In this document: piece by piece, positions 25,853 to 34,867 of the stretch | Layout of the letters: each line of letters begins with the position of its first letter | Position numbering within the stretch: the stretch's first letter is position 1 | Assembly (NCBI GenBank): GCA_022451965.1 | Contig: JAKUNJ010000009.1 | Coordinates: 1-50,899, forward strand | DNA: 50,899 nucleotides | Reading direction: 5' to 3' | From: Dehalococcoidia bacterium | Lineage (GTDB): Bacteria > Chloroflexota > Dehalococcoidia > Lucifugimonadales > Lucifugimonadaceae | Translations under genes and position numbers: made by a program | The notes under the pieces: generated by a model | Told to the model about the DNA's origin: nothing | Seen by the model: the letters and a program-made list of their open reading frames with translations, nothing else | Database searches by the model: none

Positions 25853-25926
25853 TCCCGGGTGGTCTAATGGTAGGACAGAGGACTTTGACTCCTCCAGTCC
25901 TGGTTCGAATCCAGGCCCGGGAGCCA
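25853..25926 (+). tRNA. tRNA-Gln (anticodon TTG)
   Basis: A 74-base tRNA with encoded CCA (25924-25926). The acceptor stem is TCCCGGG with CCCGGGA. The anticodon loop CTTTGAC, between GAGGA and TCCTC, gives TTG. The T arm is CCTGGTTCGAATCCAGG. It ends 7 bases before the stop of a convergent ABC gene. Confidence 0.96.
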
Positions 25927-25933
25927 AACCCAT

Positions 25934-27049
25934 TTATCTCATTTCTTGATCAACGGAAAGTTTGAATTCTGAAAGATCGTGACCTGTAACAGTACTCCAT
26001 GGTGTTTCAACCACATAGTGGTCTTTTCCAATCTCTACTAGAGGAGGTCTCTCTTTAGTATATTGATGATTTTTTCTTACTGGTAGCGGAGTTCTAGTCA
26101 TAAACACATCACCAACCGGAGGATTTACAGGAGATACCACTTCTCCAGGAAGCACAATTTCATCTCTCTCAATGTCTGGGTGAGATGGCAAGGCTGCTGA
26201 AATTAAGGCATTTGTATATAAATGAGTTGGATTAGCAAAAATAGCTTCTGTGTCTCCATATTCTTGAATAACCCCCAAATACATTACCGCAGTTCTATGA
26301 CACATATATCTAACTGTAGCTAAGTTGTGAGCAATCAAAATATAAGCAAGGTCATGCTCATTTTGCAGATCTACTAATAAATTCATTATTTGAGCACGAA
26401 TTGACACATCGAGAGCTGAAACAGGTTCATCAAGAACAATCAGTTTAGGATTTAAGGCCAGTGCTCTTGCTATACCAATTCTTTGTCTCTGTCCTCCAGA
26501 GAATTCATGTGGATACAAGTTACCCTGATATGGATTAAGACCTACTTCAGCAAGTAAATCTCCAGCCCTAGTATCTCGTTCCTTTTTCGTCATTGTAGTA
26601 TTAATTTCAAGTGGTTCAGAAATTATTGTATTAACTCTCATTCGAGGGTTAAGAGATGACCACGGATCTTGAAATACTGCTTGAACAGATCTTCTCATTT
26701 CTCTTCTTCCAGCGCCTGAAAGCTGAGTTACATCTTCTCCCTGAAAAAATATGCTTCCAACCTCAACTTCTCCATCAGTTGATGGGTTTTCAAGTCCAAG
26801 TACCATTTTGGCTGTAGTTGTTTTACCACAACCTGATTCACCAACAAGTCCAATAGTCTTTCCTGATGGAACATCGAAGGAAACATTATCAACAGCCTTT
26901 AGCCAATCAAAACTACCAATAATTGGCAACCCTTTATTAACTTGGTACCATTTTCTAATATTTCTAACCTGAATTATAGGATCTCCATCATTAGAACATC
27001 CTATTGCAGAAGGAACGTTTGAGTAATCTCTTTTATCTGTTGTAGTCAT
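25934..27049 (-). CDS. OppF-like ABC ATPase of an orphan pair, lacking the C-terminal cysteines
   Basis: A 371-residue ATPase of the family-5 importer class: Walker A GLVGESGCGKTT, signature FSGGQRQRIGIARAL, Walker B LIVLDEPVSALD, switch histidine in IAHNLA. The C-terminal domain departs from its relatives. Where NPPSGCxFHPRC is expected it reads NPPVGDVFMTRTPL and no cysteine follows, so no iron-sulfur cluster is possible. It lies 19 bases after the OppD-like gene, with an AAGGTG site. No permease or binding protein gene is adjacent, so the rest of the transporter must be encoded elsewhere. Confidence 0.9.
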   Translation of the reverse strand: MTTTDKRDYSNVPSAIGCSNDGDPIIQVRNIRKWYQVNKGLPIIGSFDWLKAVDNVSFDVPSGKTIGLVGESGCGKTTTAKMVLGLENPSTDGEVEVGSIFFQGEDVTQLSGAGRREMRRSVQAVFQDPWSSLNPRMRVNTIISEPLEINTTMTKKERDTRAGDLLAEVGLNPYQGNLYPHEFSGGQRQRIGIARALALNPKLIVLDEPVSALDVSIRAQIMNLLVDLQNEHDLAYILIAHNLATVRYMCHRTAVMYLGVIQEYGDTEAIFANPTHLYTNALISAALPSHPDIERDEIVLPGEVVSPVNPPVGDVFMTRTPLPVRKNHQYTKERPPLVEIGKDHYVVETPWSTVTGHDLSEFKLSVDQEMR

Positions 27050-27068
27050 AATTTATTCACCTTCTTTT

Positions 27069-28151
27069 CTAATATGAAACTTTATCTTTATATTTATCAA
27101 AATCTGCTACTGAACATCTAGACATCTGAACAAAATGGCCAGGCTTAACTTCTACTAGATCTGGCCGGATCATTGCATCTTTTTCATCATATTTTAATGG
27201 TGACCTTGGAGCAAAGGCATCTCCTGGTGGAAGATTATATAGTAGCGGAGGTTGACCTTCAATTTGAGGCAGTCTACCTGTTTTTTCTTCAAGCTTTGGA
27301 ACAGAACCTATCAAAGCTTTTGTATATTCATGCAAAGGATTGTTAAAAATCTCTCTACATTCTGCCATTTCTACGATCCTACCAGCATACATCACAGCTA
27401 CCCTATCACACATTTTGGCAACAATACCAAAATCATGAGTTATAAAAATAATTGCAGCTCCTGTTTCAGCTTGAATTTGCTTTAGTAGTCTAAGATAAGC
27501 TGCTTGAATAGTAACATCTAGTGAAGTGGTTGGCTCATCGGCAATTATAACTGAGGGATTAGATGAAATTCCTATAGCTCCAACAACTCTCTGTCTCATT
27601 CCACCTGAAAGTTGATGAGGGTAATCCTTCGCCCTTGTATCTGGTGCGGGTATTCTTACTTTCTTAAGAGCATCAACAACCTTTTCAAATCTACTTTTAC
27701 CTTTCAATCCTTGGTGTATCCCTATTGCTTCTCCCACTTGATCATTTATATCAAAAACAGGATTAAGGGCTTGCATAGGATCTTGTAGAATCATAGAAAT
27801 TTCCCCACCTCTTACCTTAGTCATTTCTTTTTCTGAAAGCTCTAGTATATTTCTTCCATTAAGAATTACTTCACCTCCAGCAATCATACCAGGTGGAGAT
27901 TGAATTAATCTCATTATAGATAACGCAGTAACCGACTTTCCAGAACCTGATTCACCTACTACTCCTAAAGTTTCACCTTTTCTTACAGAATAGGAAACCC
28001 CATCACATGCTTTTACTGTACCCCATTTTGTAGTAAAGTGAGTTTGCAAATTCTTAAGTTCAAGAACCACTTCGTCTTGTATAGTTGACGGACCAAAACC
28101 ATCTCTATCAATAGATTCGTTTTTACTTTTTTTAGTATCTTTCTTGACCAT
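27069..28151 (-). CDS. OppD-like ABC ATPase of an orphan pair, lacking the C-terminal cysteines
   Basis: A 360-residue ATPase: Walker A GVVGESGSGKS, signature LSGGMRQRVVGAIGI, Walker B VIIADEPTTSLD, switch histidine in ITHDFG. The N-terminus has about 30 extra polar residues. The C-terminal region reads LPPGDAFAPRSPL where PSGCxFxPRC is expected, and only one later cysteine remains. Both members of the pair have thus lost the four-cysteine site that the pair at 1864-3910 keeps. The ATG follows a GAGGG site. It would heterodimerise with the OppF-like partner. Confidence 0.9.
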   Translation of the reverse strand: MVKKDTKKSKNESIDRDGFGPSTIQDEVVLELKNLQTHFTTKWGTVKACDGVSYSVRKGETLGVVGESGSGKSVTALSIMRLIQSPPGMIAGGEVILNGRNILELSEKEMTKVRGGEISMILQDPMQALNPVFDINDQVGEAIGIHQGLKGKSRFEKVVDALKKVRIPAPDTRAKDYPHQLSGGMRQRVVGAIGISSNPSVIIADEPTTSLDVTIQAAYLRLLKQIQAETGAAIIFITHDFGIVAKMCDRVAVMYAGRIVEMAECREIFNNPLHEYTKALIGSVPKLEEKTGRLPQIEGQPPLLYNLPPGDAFAPRSPLKYDEKDAMIRPDLVEVKPGHFVQMSRCSVADFDKYKDKVSY

Positions 28152-28258
28152 TCTAAGCCCTCTTACATATATAAATTTTTTAAGTCATTTTTAAAGTTAC
28201 TGTAAACATATCACAGATACTAAAAAAAAATAGTAAAAAAAACAATTTTTAGGAAAAA

Positions 28259-29626
28259 TTAAATTTCTTTTTCAATCTTAGATATAGCACTACTTAAACC
28301 TTCAACTAAAAAGTCTATTTCGTCCTTATTAATATTTAAGGGAGGACAAAGTGAAATAATGTCTCCTGCTCTGAAAGTGAAAATATTTCTTTCATTTAAG
28401 TATTTTGGTATCTTTTTTTGAATTTCTAGAGTTGCAGGAAGCTTTTCTTTGGTAGATTTATCTTTAACTAGCTCAATAGCCGCCAACAATCCTAATCCTC
28501 TGACATCTCCAACGATTTTGGAATTCAAAAGAACATTCTGAAGTTTATTCATAAGATATTCACCCATTTCTTTGGAGTGTTGAACAAGATTTTCTCTTTC
28601 ATAAATTTCTAAATTTTTCAATCCTGCTGCACATGAAGCTGGGTGACCTCCAAAAGTAATCAAATGCAAAAACATTTCTTTTTCACTCCCAATAAAAGAA
28701 TCTGCTATTTTTTTTGTAGCTATAGCAGCTCCTAAAGGAGAATATCCGCTAGTGAGTGATTTTGCTACTGTAGTAATATCTGGGATCATATCCCAATGAT
28801 CTGTAGCAAAATATTTACCTGTCCTTCCAAATCCTGTAATCACTTCATCTGCAATTAAGACTACATGATACTTATCGGCAATCTCTCTAAGTTTTTGCCA
28901 ATATTCTTTTGGAGGTATATGTATCCCAAAAGCTACAGAAATTGGCTCTGCAATCATTGCTGCTACACTATCCGGACCAGTATGCTTGATTGCTTCTTCG
29001 AACTGATTTGCACAGTAAATAGCGTAGTCTACAGAATTAATACCTTCTGGGATACGATACGAATCCCAATTTTGAACATGGATAGCACCTGGCATTTCAG
29101 GGCCCATAGTATCTGAAGTTGAGGGCTTACCCAAACTAACTGCCATGGCTGTAGCTCCATGATATGAATATCTTCTAGATATAACTTTATAAGCTCCAGA
29201 TTTCCCTGTATTCATTTGATATTTTTTAGCCATCTTAACAGCTGTTTCTACAGATTCAGAGCCACCAGAAGTAAAGAAAGATCTTGCAGATTTATCTGGA
29301 TAAATATCAGCGATTTTAGCAGCTAATTCTATTTGAGGTATACAAGCTGCCATCGCAGGAGGAGTTTCTATCTCACATATTTGATCGTAAATAGCTTGAC
29401 CAATTTCTGATCTACCATAACCTGCTCCTTTGAACCATAATCCTCCAGTAGAATCAAGATATTTATTACCATTTACATCTGTAACCCAAACTCTTTCTCC
29501 TTTTACAAAAATCCTTAAATCCCCTGCCCAATCATTAATTTGCTGTGCATGCATAAACAAATTTTGAGAAGCTAAGCTCTGCAATTCTTCTATCTTTTCA
29601 CCTGAAATTAAAATATCTTTATTCAT
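28259..29626 (-). CDS. Class III (omega) aminotransferase
   Basis: A 455-residue PLP-dependent aminotransferase. Features are LWFKGAGYGR near the N-terminus, FFTSGGSESVETAVKMAK (PLP phosphate region), YHGATAMAVSLG, the DEVITGFGRTG motif with D260, and the PLP lysine K289 in VAKSLTSGYSPLGA. Family members use omega-amino acids, beta-alanine, polyamines or amines with pyruvate or 2-oxoglutarate. It lies upstream of the orphan ABC ATPase pair on the same strand after a 107-base gap, which could link it to amine or peptide use, but that is weak. The substrate cannot be read from the sequence. Confidence 0.9.
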   Translation of the reverse strand: MNKDILISGEKIEELQSLASQNLFMHAQQINDWAGDLRIFVKGERVWVTDVNGNKYLDSTGGLWFKGAGYGRSEIGQAIYDQICEIETPPAMAACIPQIELAAKIADIYPDKSARSFFTSGGSESVETAVKMAKKYQMNTGKSGAYKVISRRYSYHGATAMAVSLGKPSTSDTMGPEMPGAIHVQNWDSYRIPEGINSVDYAIYCANQFEEAIKHTGPDSVAAMIAEPISVAFGIHIPPKEYWQKLREIADKYHVVLIADEVITGFGRTGKYFATDHWDMIPDITTVAKSLTSGYSPLGAAIATKKIADSFIGSEKEMFLHLITFGGHPASCAAGLKNLEIYERENLVQHSKEMGEYLMNKLQNVLLNSKIVGDVRGLGLLAAIELVKDKSTKEKLPATLEIQKKIPKYLNERNIFTFRAGDIISLCPPLNINKDEIDFLVEGLSSAISKIEKEI

Positions 29627-29717
29627 ATTATTTTTTCTTATTTACTTTAGGATAATTATAGTTGAAATTTATTATATATTTATTAAAAAACTGGTAAAAA
29701 TATAATTTCTACCCATT

Positions 29718-30185
29718 ATGATTAATTTCTCCAAAACTGATAATTTCTTTCAATTAGAAACAAATTTACTAATTAATGAGGATATAGAAACTGTTTTCAA
29801 ATTTTTTGAAACTCCAAAAAATTTAAACTTAATTACACCTAGTTGGTTAAATTTTACTATTGTCCCTCCTATTCCAAATAATACTTTTGAAAATCAAGAA
29901 ATTGAGTATAAACTAACTCTTCATAAGATAAGATTCACATGGAGAAGTAGGATTATTGAATACAAAAAAAATGTTTCCTTTTGTGACAAACAAATAAAAG
30001 GGCCTTATTTATTATGGGAACATTATCATCTTTTTTCAAAAAAAAATAATAAAACTTTAATGACAGACAAAGTGAATTATAAAGTTTTATTTGGTGAAAT
30101 AACAAATAGAATTTTGGTAAAAAGAGATCTAAAAAAAATTTTCGAGTATAGAAGAAAAAAAATTAAAGAAATATTTACAAAATAA
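29718..30185 (+). CDS. SRPBCC-fold (START-like) ligand-binding protein
   Basis: A 155-residue protein resembling the SRPBCC/polyketide-cyclase-like family: FQLETNLLINEDIETVFKFFETPKNLNLITPSWLNF at the start, a central KLTLHKIRFTWRSRI strand and GPYLLWEHYHLF later. These proteins bind hydrophobic ligands, and relatives are fused to or found near sugar epimerases (TIGR01777 type). The C-terminal helix is strongly basic (FEYRRKKIKEIFTK). It is followed 48 bases later by tRNA-Asn. Precise role unknown. Confidence 0.78.
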   Translation: MINFSKTDNFFQLETNLLINEDIETVFKFFETPKNLNLITPSWLNFTIVPPIPNNTFENQEIEYKLTLHKIRFTWRSRIIEYKKNVSFCDKQIKGPYLLWEHYHLFSKKNNKTLMTDKVNYKVLFGEITNRILVKRDLKKIFEYRRKKIKEIFTK

Positions 30186-30233
30186 GCGATATATATTTTA
30201 AAGGTGCATTATAATTGTAGGTGAATTATTTTT

Positions 30234-30308
30234 TCCCGAGTAGCTCAGCGGTAGAGCAGCTGACTGTTAATCAGCGGGTCACAGGTTCGAATCCTGTCTC
30301 GGGAGCCA
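30234..30308 (+). tRNA. tRNA-Asn (anticodon GTT)
   Basis: A 75-base tRNA with encoded CCA (30306-30308). The acceptor stem is TCCCGAG with CTCGGGA. The anticodon loop CTGTTAA between GCTGA and TCAGC gives GTT. The T arm is ACAGGTTCGAATCCTGT. Confidence 0.96.
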
Positions 30309-30343
30309 GAACTCGAACCTAAAACTTTAATTCTTACCTAAAT

Positions 30344-30670
30344 TTAGCTTTTGGGTGGTGTGTATCCAAAATCTTTAGCTTTTTTCATTCCTTCAACTGC
30401 ATCTTCAGGATCAATTAAAACAGTAGTAGATAAATTAGATACTGCACCAGTCGATGCTACTTTCATTAGCATTGCAGCAGCTGTAATGTCATCTGGACCT
30501 TCGATTATTATTACGAAATCATTTTCACCAAATGCTAAGTACCCTGCTAGGATATTTACCCCCATAGCTGCCATTTGTTTACCAATAACTTCAATTCTAT
30601 TTTGAGGATTTTCTATTTGAGCTGCCCATGATTCTGCAGTGTAGCTTCCTGTCACTAGATATTTTGCCAT
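30344..30670 (-). CDS. GYD-domain protein
   Basis: A 108-residue protein of the GYD family (alpha/beta ferredoxin-like, dimeric-barrel type): AKYLVTGSYTAESWAAQIENPQNR, GVNILAGYLAFGENDFVIIIEGPDD, MLMKVASTGAVSNLSTTVLI. The family's function is not established. I chose the second ATG (30668-30670), because AGGAG is then 6 bases away. The ATG just before it (30671-30673) would be only 3 bases from the site. It stands alone between convergent tRNA-Asn and a divergent Gfo/Idh gene. Confidence 0.88.
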   Translation of the reverse strand: MAKYLVTGSYTAESWAAQIENPQNRIEVIGKQMAAMGVNILAGYLAFGENDFVIIIEGPDDITAAAMLMKVASTGAVSNLSTTVLIDPEDAVEGMKKAKDFGYTPPKS

Positions 30671-30791
30671 CATAATCTCCTATGTATTTTAAATTATTTT
30701 ATAATCTTATACTAAAGAATATATATTTCTAAAATATTAATTATTTAATCTTAATATTAACTGAAGTTTAAAAATAAAAGATGAGGCTTTT

Positions 30792-31793
30792 ATGAAAAAA
30801 ATAGGGATAGCTCAATGGGGAACAAAGCATGGTCATGCTCAGGGTTGGCTAGAATTACTAATAAAATCAAAAGAGATAAAATTTTTTGGAGTTTATGAAT
30901 CAGATCAACAAAGAATAGAGCAATTAAAAAATTCTAAGGAAAAGATTTGGAGTGAAGTTAAATGGATTAATGATTCAAATGAAATTTTAGAAAATAATGA
31001 AATCAAAGCTGTTTTTATAGAAGAATCTAATGATAAAAGCCTAGATATTTTAGAAAAATGTATCAATGCAGATAAAAATATTATGCTAGATAAACCTGCA
31101 GGAAATAATTATCTAAAGTTTAAGAAAATTATGAATATGGCGAAAAAAAAAGACCTCATAATTGAATTAGGATATATGTTTAGACAACATGATGGATTTA
31201 GGAAAATTGCAAATATGTCTAAGTCTGGAATCTTAGGAAAAATTTACATGATAAGAGCACATATGTCCACAAATTTACCAGAAGAAAATAAAAATAATAA
31301 TAGTATATCTATGAAAGGATTATCAAAATTTAGTGGTGGAATTTTCTACGATTTAGCAGGTCATATGATTGATCAAATTTGTTGGTTACTTGGAAGGCCA
31401 AATAGTATAAATAGTTTTTTCAAAAATTCTTTTAGCATAAATAAAAAATTTTCTGATAACACTATTTCTGTTTTTGAATATGATCAAGCACTCGCGATAA
31501 TAGATATTGCTGCAATGGAATCACCTCCTATAGCTCGAAGATTTGAAGTCTATGGATCTAAAGGTTCTGCGATCATGGAGCCATTTGAACCAGCAGATAA
31601 AATAAGATTAGCTCTAAAAAAATCAAATGAGAATTATAAAAAAGGAATAAATATAATAAAAATTATTGATAAAAAAAGGTACGATGAACCTTTTAATATT
31701 TTTATTGATAGACTGAAAAAAAATAATTTACCAGAATTCGATTTATTTCATGAATTACTCGTACAAGAAAGTTTAATGAGGGCAACTAAATGA
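30792..31793 (+). CDS. Gfo/Idh/MocA-family oxidoreductase
   Basis: A 333-residue dehydrogenase-like protein. The N-terminal Rossmann domain starts KKIGIAQWGTKHGHAQGWLE, somewhat unlike the classical GxGxxG. K101 lies in IMLDKPAG, the catalytic EKP-type motif (here DKP). YDLAGHMIDQICWLLG gives H190 and D193, the H-x-x-D element. The family oxidises or reduces sugars, inositols and related polyols with NAD(P). It overlaps the next gene by four bases (ATGA), and both are probably one catabolic operon. Substrate not predictable. Confidence 0.88.
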   Translation: MKKIGIAQWGTKHGHAQGWLELLIKSKEIKFFGVYESDQQRIEQLKNSKEKIWSEVKWINDSNEILENNEIKAVFIEESNDKSLDILEKCINADKNIMLDKPAGNNYLKFKKIMNMAKKKDLIIELGYMFRQHDGFRKIANMSKSGILGKIYMIRAHMSTNLPEENKNNNSISMKGLSKFSGGIFYDLAGHMIDQICWLLGRPNSINSFFKNSFSINKKFSDNTISVFEYDQALAIIDIAAMESPPIARRFEVYGSKGSAIMEPFEPADKIRLALKKSNENYKKGINIIKIIDKKRYDEPFNIFIDRLKKNNLPEFDLFHELLVQESLMRATK

Positions 31794-32956
31794 TCAATCA
31801 AAAAAAATATAAAGTAGCAATTATAGGATGTGGAGGAATAGGACATGCACATATGGAAGGATATAACAAAATTGAAGAAGTAGAAGTTATTGCATGCTGC
31901 GATCCAGTTCCAAGTGCAGTTGAATATTATAAAAATGAATTTAATATTCCTCAAGGATTTAATGATCTAGATGAAATGCTCAATATTGCAAAGCCGGAAA
32001 TTGTTTCAGTATGTGTTTGGCACCTACTACATGATGAAATTACAAATAAGGTTGCAAAATCTAAATCTGTAAAGGGAATAATTTGTGAAAAACCAATGGC
32101 TATTGGAGTAGAAAAAGCAAGATCAATGGTTCAAGTCTGTAAAGAAAATGATGTGAAACTGGCCATTTCTCATCAAAGAAGATTTACTCCTGGTTGGATT
32201 AAAGCTAAAGAATTAGTAGAAAATGGTGATATTGGAATACCAAATAGAGCGGAATTAAGAGTTAAGGATGGTTTGTTAAATTGGGGAACTCATTCTATAG
32301 ATGGTGCAAGATTCATATTAGGAGACCCAAGGCCTATTTGGGTAATGGGTTCAGTAGAAAGATATACAAATAAATATGAAAGAGATACAGCTATTGAGGA
32401 TTCATGCATAGGATTAATACATTTCGAAAATGATATTCAATTTTTTATTCAATCTGACTTAATGGACAATGGAGCTGATGCTGGAAAATTTGAAATTTAT
32501 GGAACTGAGGGCTTTCTAAAGATTACTGAAACAGAAGTTAAGATTTTTAATGCCAAATCAAATGGTTGGAAAGATATTCAAATTAATTTAGAAGAAGGAG
32601 ATGTTGCAATAGGTGGAAATACAAATGCTGCTCAAACTAGAGAACTAATAGATTGGATTGAGGGGGGTAAAAAGCACAGAGGTGCCGGCGATATAGCTGC
32701 AGATACAGTTGAAATAATGATGGGAATATATGAATCAGCAAGACAAAATAGATTAATTAGATTCCCTATGAATGAGATGGGGTACCCTTTAGAAAAAATG
32801 ATTAAAGAAGGTAAATTAAATCTAGAATCAAAAGAGAAATACGATATAAGAGGATTTCTTAAAAGAGAGGATATAGATGAAGATCTTTACACTAAATTAA
32901 GAGATGATGGACTTTCTCATCATGAAGCAATGAAAGCGGTTCATGATCAAAAATAA
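31790..32956 (+). CDS. Gfo/Idh/MocA-family oxidoreductase, partner of the preceding gene
   Basis: A 388-residue dehydrogenase. VAIIGCGGIGHAHMEGY is a classical NAD(P)-binding loop, K101 sits in ICEKPMA, and NWGTHSIDGARFILGD gives H168 and D171. The C-terminus is about 40 residues longer than in many relatives and helical (KREDIDEDLYTKLRDDGLSHHEA). Translation is coupled to the preceding Gfo/Idh gene. Both have intact catalytic motifs, in contrast to the degenerate copy at 9135-10073. Likely role: two redox steps on a sugar or polyol. Confidence 0.9.
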   Translation: MINQKKYKVAIIGCGGIGHAHMEGYNKIEEVEVIACCDPVPSAVEYYKNEFNIPQGFNDLDEMLNIAKPEIVSVCVWHLLHDEITNKVAKSKSVKGIICEKPMAIGVEKARSMVQVCKENDVKLAISHQRRFTPGWIKAKELVENGDIGIPNRAELRVKDGLLNWGTHSIDGARFILGDPRPIWVMGSVERYTNKYERDTAIEDSCIGLIHFENDIQFFIQSDLMDNGADAGKFEIYGTEGFLKITETEVKIFNAKSNGWKDIQINLEEGDVAIGGNTNAAQTRELIDWIEGGKKHRGAGDIAADTVEIMMGIYESARQNRLIRFPMNEMGYPLEKMIKEGKLNLESKEKYDIRGFLKREDIDEDLYTKLRDDGLSHHEAMKAVHDQK

Positions 32957-32957
32957 A

Positions 32958-33758
32958 TTATTTTTTCTTTGAAATTATTATATTAACCCCTAGTATTAAA
33001 ATTAATAAGACCCAAAGAATTTGAGAAATATTAAATATTCTAAAACCAATTTCACTATTAACTTCCCATATCAAACCAAGTATAAGAAAAATAGGGCCTA
33101 AGCCTAAAAGTCCATATCCAACAATTGAGTTCATTAGAGTATTTAAGTAATAATTACCAGATTTTATAATAATATATCCAGTTATAGTTGTAGCAATATA
33201 AATTACATAAGTAGCTAGTGTAAAAAGACCCCAATAAACTGCATACACTCCGGCAGAAGCTGAGCCTGCAATTATAGAATTTATTGAAGCTAAATTATAT
33301 TGTTCTATTGCAGCAGGATCTCCAGACTGAGCAGCAATTCCAGCTTGTTGAGCCATCTGATAAGATATCATATTCATTTCCGCAGAATCAGCAAAAGCAC
33401 TTGCTATACCTAAAGTAATTAGAAACATCGTAATAGAAATAATATTTAAAGTAATAGCCACAGTCTTAAATTTTTTTTCTCTTTCACCTATTCCTTTGTA
33501 AACACCTAGTATTCCATTCAAAAAAAATAGTAATCCTAATCCAATTAATATGAAATATATTTTAGCTATATCTTTATTAGCTCCCAAATTTTCTGTAAAA
33601 GCATTGATCTCAGTTATATTTTCAGTAAAAGCTTTAGAATTTCCTGGAATCAAGAAATTGAATATTGCTATGAGTAAAACTCCTAAAACTAGACTATAAC
33701 CAGTAATTATTTTTGACATATTTAGCTCTTTCATAAAATGTTCTATAAAATAGTACAC
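32958..33758 (-). CDS. Integral membrane protein of unknown function
   Basis: A 266-residue protein with about seven hydrophobic segments and a soluble stretch between the first two (NSKAFTENITEINAFTENLGANKD), plus another near residues 125-160 rich in Ala, Gln and Met (MAQQAGIAAQSGDPAAIEQYN). The C-terminus is KKK. Possible alternative starts are residues 9 and 14 (MSKIITGYSL), the latter looking more like a natural N-terminus. No family recognised. Its 3' end lies 1 base from the convergent dehydrogenase. Confidence 0.7.
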   Translation of the reverse strand: MYYFIEHFMKELNMSKIITGYSLVLGVLLIAIFNFLIPGNSKAFTENITEINAFTENLGANKDIAKIYFILIGLGLLFFLNGILGVYKGIGEREKKFKTVAITLNIISITMFLITLGIASAFADSAEMNMISYQMAQQAGIAAQSGDPAAIEQYNLASINSIIAGSASAGVYAVYWGLFTLATYVIYIATTITGYIIIKSGNYYLNTLMNSIVGYGLLGLGPIFLILGLIWEVNSEIGFRIFNISQILWVLLILILGVNIIISKKK

Positions 33759-33853
33759 ATTAAGTTGTATTAAGCAATCTATAATTTATAGTTTTGAAGA
33801 TGTAAAAATTTAAATAATAAATTACAATTGTCATAGGCGAAAATCAGGTATAT

Positions 33854-34867
33854 ATGAGCATAAAATCAATCAAACAAAATTTACCAGGATTATTTTTTTG
33901 TTTTTCATTTGGAATAATTATATTATTTGTATTTCACAACTTTAATATAAAACTAATTGATACATTATTGACCGGCCTTTTAGTTGGTATATTTATAAAA
34001 AATATAAATTTTTTGCCTGACCTATCAATAATTGATAAGGGTGCTAAGTTTGCAGGCAAACATATTTTAGAGTTTTCTGTAATGCTTATGGGTGCAAGTA
34101 TTTTTCTTCCAGATCTTTTTGAGAATGGAATTGAATTGTTCTTAGTAATAGTGTTGGGAATAATTGGTTCTATGATTATTTCCTATGTTATTGGTTATAG
34201 GCTACTTAGATTAGATAAAAAACTTTCCACTTTAGTAGGTGTAGGTAACTCAATTTGTGGAAATTCTGCAGTTGCAGTTATAGCTCCAGTTATTGGCGCT
34301 TCATCAAATCAGATTGCTTCAGCAATAGGAATAAGCGCAATACTTGGAGCATCTCAAATTATCCTATTGCCTCTTTTGGTTCCAGCTTTTGGGCTAGGTG
34401 ATTATCAGTATGGAGTAGTGGCGGGCTTATCGGTATATGCAGTTGCACAAGTCGTAGCAGCATCATCAATTGTAAGTCCTGTTTCAGCAAATGTTGCAAC
34501 AGTAGTTAAGCTTACTAGGGTAATTTTATTAGCTCCATTGGTATTGTTTTTAAGATTTTTCTATAACTCAGAGTCAAGCAATAATAAAACTAATATGTCA
34601 GAGTCAATCTTAAAATTTTTACCTTGGTTTGTTGTAGGATTTATAATCTTAGCCATTCTAAGAAGTACTGAAATTATTGATAATCAACTAGGCTTGAATA
34701 TTAGATCAGTTGCTAAATTTCTTTTTATAATTTCTATGGTTGCTATAGGTTTATCAGTAGATTTGAAAGAAATAATTAAGGTTGGACCAAAAGTTGCACT
34801 GACAATTATTTTTATAATAGCTTTTATGATTATCCTAGGAATTATGTCTTCAAATTTCTTGACCTAA
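33854..34867 (+). CDS. YeiH/UPF0324-family putative exporter
   Basis: A 337-residue membrane protein with about ten helices, matching the YeiH (UPF0324, putative sulfate exporter) family: LPGLFFCFSFGIIILF, LLTGLLVGIFIKN, AGKHILEFSVMLMGASIFL, and the central VGVGNSICGNSAVAVIAPVIGAS with SQIILLPLLVPAFGL. Members are proposed to export sulfate or sulfonate-derived anions, largely by association. An aggt site precedes the ATG. Its stop overlaps the convergent metX-metW gene by four bases. Sulfate export would fit a cell with two sulfatases, but the genes are far apart. Confidence 0.85.
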   Translation: MSIKSIKQNLPGLFFCFSFGIIILFVFHNFNIKLIDTLLTGLLVGIFIKNINFLPDLSIIDKGAKFAGKHILEFSVMLMGASIFLPDLFENGIELFLVIVLGIIGSMIISYVIGYRLLRLDKKLSTLVGVGNSICGNSAVAVIAPVIGASSNQIASAIGISAILGASQIILLPLLVPAFGLGDYQYGVVAGLSVYAVAQVVAASSIVSPVSANVATVVKLTRVILLAPLVLFLRFFYNSESSNNKTNMSESILKFLPWFVVGFIILAILRSTEIIDNQLGLNIRSVAKFLFIISMVAIGLSVDLKEIIKVGPKVALTIIFIIAFMIILGIMSSNFLT

